Source: Hyphomonadaceae bacterium (lineage in GTDB: Bacteria > Pseudomonadota > Alphaproteobacteria > Caulobacterales > Hyphomonadaceae). From it: DNA of 42,636 nucleotides. Shown here one piece after another: positions 40,506 through 42,636 of the stretch. Position numbers and translations under genes: made by a program. Where the stretch lies: the NCBI GenBank assembly GCA_030696545.1, contig JAUYSA010000157.1:1-42636 (forward strand), written 5' to 3'. Numbering within the stretch: the stretch's first letter is position 1; every line of letters begins with the position of its first letter. Below the pieces are notes generated by a model that saw only the letters and a program-made list of their open reading frames with translations, did no database searches and was not told where the DNA came from.

Positions 40506-40856
40506 ATGCGCACGTGGCGGGCGAGTGCTGGCGGCAGAGGCCTAGAGTTCTCGCTGACCTACGACTGGCTCAGTCCACGCCTGACGAGGGGAGTATGCGA
40601 GGTCACGGGTCTACCGCTGGCGATGGAGTACGGAGGGCGTGCGCACCGGAACCCTCTCGTTCCGAGCGCAGACCGGATCGACGGCTCGAAGGGATACTCC
40701 CCTGAGAACGTGCGCCTCGTCTGCGGCTGGTTCAACTACGCCCGACAGGACTGGCCTGATGAGGTCGTCAGGAAGGTGGCGCTGGGACTATTGCGCCTCA
40801 GTTCTCGTGCCGCTTTCCGGAGTCGAACCGGAACGACCGAAGTCGCCGCATTTTGA
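40506..40856 (+). CDS. HNH-like domain ORF, second copy (possibly frameshift-joined)
   Basis: A 116-aa ORF: GGRGLEFSLTYDWLSPRL, VCEVTGLPLAMEYGG, NPLVPSADRIDGSKGYSPENVRLVCGWFNYARQ, clearly homologous to the previous protein. The frame is open back to 40359 and reads protein-like from about 40434 (DPEAGDKIIAARLYSNGVSASAHL). It has no ATG, GTG or TTG before 40506, and that ATG lacks a ribosome-binding site. The two ORFs may be one protein split by an indel or joined by -1 frameshifting. The last 49 bp overlap the tRNA-Leu on the other strand. Confidence 0.55.
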   Translation: MRTWRASAGGRGLEFSLTYDWLSPRLTRGVCEVTGLPLAMEYGGRAHRNPLVPSADRIDGSKGYSPENVRLVCGWFNYARQDWPDEVVRKVALGLLRLSSRAAFRSRTGTTEVAAF

Positions 40857-40889
40857 GTGCGGTGCGTCTACCAATTCCGCCAAAGCGGC
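40808..40889 (-). tRNA. Element-borne tRNA-Leu(CAA)
   Basis: A complete class-II cloverleaf. Acceptor GCCGCTT/AAGCGGC, D-arm GCGGAATTGGTAGACGC, anticodon arm CCGCA-CTCAAAA-TGCGG (anticodon CAA at 40853-40855), variable arm GAC-TTCG-GTC, T-arm TCCGG-TTCGACT-CCGGA, discriminator A. CCA is not encoded (CGAG follows), unlike the split host tRNA-Leu. It lies 155 bp inside attR. Confidence 0.95.
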
Positions 40890-41044
40890 ACGAGCGGGCG
40901 TTCTAACCCGATCGATCGGATAGCGGAAGTCCGGCTTGGCCTATGTGTGGCTTTTCGGGCTTCGAGATCTGGCCGGACTCGTCCAGAGAGCCGCAACGCC
41001 TTGATCCGGAGTCGATTTTCGTGATGGGCCGCGAGAGGCACTCA

Positions 41045-41056
41045 GGATTTTGAGTC
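41045..41056. other. attR core GGATTTTGAGTC
   Basis: Right copy of the 12-bp repeat, in the anticodon region of the 5' tRNA half. The inner 155 bp (40890-41044) hold no gene, only a CCGATCGATCGG palindrome near the tRNA. Confidence 0.8.
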
Positions 41057-41086
41057 CGTTGCGTCTGCCAATTCCGCCACTCCCGC
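41045..41086 (-). pseudogene. 5' half of the disrupted tRNA-Leu(CAA)
   Basis: Minus strand: acceptor GCGGGAG, TG, D-arm GCGGAATTGGCAGACGC, then A-ACGGA-CTCAAAA-TCC. Past the core, the element sequence (TGAGTGCC) cannot complete the anticodon stem, T-arm or acceptor, so this end does not rebuild a tRNA. Its true partner is at 24928-24984. Confidence 0.88.
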
Positions 41087-41140
41087 GAGCGCGAGGGGCG
41101 GTGTTAGCGCAGGTGCGCGGCCAGTTAAAGAGGCCGTCTA

Positions 41141-41347
41141 TCAGCTGGAGATCGTGGCCGGGCTTATGAGCTGGATGCTGAAATAGGCGCCAAGGATCAC
41201 GCACATTGCCCAATGCGGGGCAACGCGGAGCGATACAGAACGGATGTTGCGGAGGGTGCGCATAGGGACGACCCGAAACTCTAAGCCGCGGCGGACCATC
41301 CGGCGCGTGATCAGAGCCTCGCCCAAGATCGCAAATATCCGGTTCAC
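41141..41347 (-). CDS. Putative small membrane protein, 68 aa
   Basis: GTG start at 41347, 24 bp after the DedA-like stop. Basic N-terminal half (ITRRMVRRGLEFRVVPMRTLRNIRS) and a C-terminal hydrophobic stretch (HWAMCVILGAYFSIQLI). No Shine-Dalgarno is visible and no family is recognised; it could be spurious. Confidence 0.4.
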   Translation of the reverse strand: MNRIFAILGEALITRRMVRRGLEFRVVPMRTLRNIRSVSLRVAPHWAMCVILGAYFSIQLISPATISS

Positions 41348-41371
41348 GAGATGCAGAAATTTTGATCGAAT

Positions 41372-42019
41372 TTAGTGGATCAGCGCAGCCGCCGCGAAGC
41401 CGCCGATCAGGATCACCACGAAAAGCAGCATGAAGAGGCCGACCCGCTTCTCGATGATCGGGGCCAGGGTCGGGCCAAATTTCTGGAACAGCCACCCGAC
41501 CAGGAAGAATCTGGCCGCACGCGTGACCAGACAGGACGCAATGAACATCAGTGGGTCCATGCCCGCCGCGCCCGAGACGATCGTGACCAGCTTGAAGGGG
41601 ATCGGCGTCAGGCCTTTGATCAGGATGATCCAGACGCCCACCGTGGCGTAAGCCGTGCGGAATTCCTCTTCCTTGCCGCCATAGCCGAAGAAATTCAGAA
41701 TGTGCGCGCCGACCGCCTCGAACAGGTAGAAGCCGATCGCGTAACCGAGCATGGCGCCGGCCACGGAGGCTATTGTGCAGCCCAAGGCATAACGCGCCCA
41801 GCGTTCCGGCCGGGCGAAGCACATCGGGGCGAGCATCACGTCGGGCGGGATCGGGAAGAACGAGCTTTCCGCAAAGGATACGGTCCAGAGCGCCGGTTCG
41901 GCGCTTTTCCCGCCAGCGAGGCGGATCACCCAGTTATAGAGGGCGCCGAGGGGGCCTTTCGCCTTGGGCGTGTGCGGCGCAACGGCAGGAGCCTCGGCAA
42001 CGGTGGTGGCGTCAGTCAT
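41372..42019 (-). CDS. DedA/YqaA-type membrane protein (SNARE-associated family)
   Basis: A 215-aa protein from the ATG at 42019 (TTG at 42037 possible). Family features: ALWTVSFAESSFFPIPPDVMLAPMCFA (re-entrant loop with the PIPPD motif), ALGCTIASVAGAMLGYAIGFYLFE, ILIKGLTPIPFKLVTIVSGAAGM and RFFLVGWLFQKFGP. These inner-membrane proteins act in lipid-carrier flipping or membrane homeostasis; the exact substrate is unknown. Divergent from dsbB, with 200 bp between starts. Confidence 0.88.
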   Translation of the reverse strand: MTDATTVAEAPAVAPHTPKAKGPLGALYNWVIRLAGGKSAEPALWTVSFAESSFFPIPPDVMLAPMCFARPERWARYALGCTIASVAGAMLGYAIGFYLFEAVGAHILNFFGYGGKEEEFRTAYATVGVWIILIKGLTPIPFKLVTIVSGAAGMDPLMFIASCLVTRAARFFLVGWLFQKFGPTLAPIIEKRVGLFMLLFVVILIGGFAAAALIH

Positions 42020-42219
42020 CGGATGGCTGTCCCGCAATGCACAAAATCGGACCGATCCAAGCGAGTAGCACGGGACGGGCCAGATGAAACCTCAACAAGG
42101 CGACACGATAGGAGCAAGTGATTGAACCTAACGTCAACGGCGTTTCGCCGCGCTGCCGTACGGGTGAACTGCTGTTTCGTCGCATTGTCGCCCATCTGCC
42201 CCCCGATAGCTTGATACCT

Positions 42220-42636
42220 ATGGAGAAGCTGCCGTTTGATCGGGTTAGATGGCCGCTGGTCGCCCTGCTTGCCTCGGCGGGGATGCTGGCTGCGGCCTAT
42301 GGCATCTTCGAAACCCTGCTGCATCTTGCGCCCTGTCAGATGTGCTGGTGGCAGCGTTATGCGCATTTTGCAGCCTGCGGCGTGGCGCTGGTCGCCATCG
42401 TCCTGAACTGGCGCGGCGCCGGGCCACGGACGATGACGGGGTTTTCGATCCTGCTGGGGCTCACGTTTGCGGTAAGCTTCTTCCTGGGCGGTTGGCACGC
42501 CCTGTTCGAGTGGAACCTCGCGCCGGGGCCAGACACCTGCGTGGCGACGACGGGATCTGAGCCGATCACGGGCAATCTTTCGGATATACTGAGCAAGCCG
42601 ATCGGCATCGTCTCCTGCAAGGAAGCGATGTGGCGC
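42220..42636 (+). CDS. dsbB: Disulfide bond formation protein B (truncated by window end)
   Basis: 139 residues visible. TM1 (WPLVALLASAGMLAAAYGIFE) is followed by APCQMCWWQRYAH with the quinone-linked CxxC. Two more helices come next, then GGWHALFEW and the periplasmic loop TCVATTG, with the second cysteine pair completed by IVSCKEAMWR. DsbB reoxidises DsbA and passes electrons to quinone. The ATG at 42220 suits the family. An in-frame GTG at 42118 after AGGAGCAA would add 34 residues. Confidence 0.92.
   Translation, partial: MEKLPFDRVRWPLVALLASAGMLAAAYGIFETLLHLAPCQMCWWQRYAHFAACGVALVAIVLNWRGAGPRTMTGFSILLGLTFAVSFFLGGWHALFEWNLAPGPDTCVATTGSEPITGNLSDILSKPIGIVSCKEAMWR

Larger units (their letters stand above)
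24973..41056. mobile_element. 16.07-kb integrative element, phage-satellite-like
   Basis: Bounded by identical 12-bp repeats GGATTTTGAGTC (24973-24984 and 41045-41056) that split a tRNA-Leu(CAA). It contains a tyrosine integrase next to the left end, two excisionase/AlpA-like HTH proteins, a prim-pol/SF3 helicase with an iteron-like region, a terminase-small-subunit-like protein, coiled-coil and DNA-binding small proteins, a HEPN/ParB-like operon, HNH proteins and a complete tRNA-Leu(CAA). No large terminase, portal, capsid or tail gene is seen. The int - alpA - rep - terS arrangement is that of phage-inducible chromosomal islands (inference). It could equally be a decayed prophage. Confidence 0.85.

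Noticed and set aside
24973..41056. Group I intron in tRNA-Leu as the explanation of the split gene
   Set aside because: The interruption is 16 kb, carries an integrase and has a 12-bp flanking duplication, as expected of site-specific integration.
1..42636. CRISPR array
   Set aside because: No regularly spaced identical repeats with unique spacers were found; the repeats at 1591-2072 and 30679-30968 are irregular.

Overview
The window is high-GC chromosomal DNA of an alphaproteobacterium, and Hyphomonadaceae-like is my best guess. The evidence is a circularly permuted two-piece tmRNA gene (13003-13325), an alphaproteobacterial-type SspB ClpXP adaptor (18070-18582), a LexA box of the alphaproteobacterial GTTC-N7-GTTC form (12325-12339), a large TonB-dependent receptor, and GTCATCCCGG-type intergenic palindromes. 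Family-level placement is inference from gene style; no 16S gene is present.

Region 1 (1-24.9 kb) is ordinary chromosome with short operons. In order it holds: a GST-fold protein divergent from a WYL regulator; a palindromic repeat cluster; a TonB receptor; a TPR lipoprotein and DHFR; a VUT-family transporter; a Thr-rich lipoprotein; thymidylate synthase; small monooxygenase and HhH proteins; aquaporin Z; a VOC protein behind an apparent SOS box; the tmRNA; OsmC; a P450 plus multispanning membrane protein pair; a Cys/Met-metabolism PLP enzyme; an sspB - thioesterase - DUF3445 - mug operon; a TetR regulator; an extensin-like peptidase; and an RcnB-like periplasmic protein. It ends with an unusual leader-like locus (22801-23010) before a Tat-exported flavin amine oxidase. 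That leader has a 26-codon ORF behind a 14-nt perfect complement of the 16S rRNA 3' end, a downstream mimic of the 16S 3' end able to pair with it, and a Rho-independent terminator.

Region 2 (24973-41056) is a 16.07-kb integrative element. It lies between 12-bp direct repeats (GGATTTTGAGTC) inside the anticodon loop of a host tRNA-Leu(CAA) and splits that gene into a 3' half at the left end and a 5' half at the right end. About 150 bp inside its right end the element carries a complete, different tRNA-Leu with the same CAA anticodon, which may replace the broken gene. Cargo runs from a tyrosine integrase and HNH nuclease through excisionase/AlpA-like HTH proteins, a prim-pol/SF3 helicase, an iteron-like candidate origin and a terminase-small-subunit-like protein to a run of small genes. 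No capsid, portal, large terminase or tail gene is seen, so the layout resembles a phage satellite (PICI-like) more than a prophage. A tight minus-strand operon (ParB-like double-domain protein, RHH protein, HTH protein, HEPN-like protein) and two HNH-like proteins fill the right end. A striking theme is repeated internal duplication: five separate paralogous pairs or tandem domains.

Region 3 (41.06-42.6 kb) returns to chromosome: a small putative membrane ORF, a DedA/YqaA-type membrane protein, and a divergent dsbB truncated by the window end.
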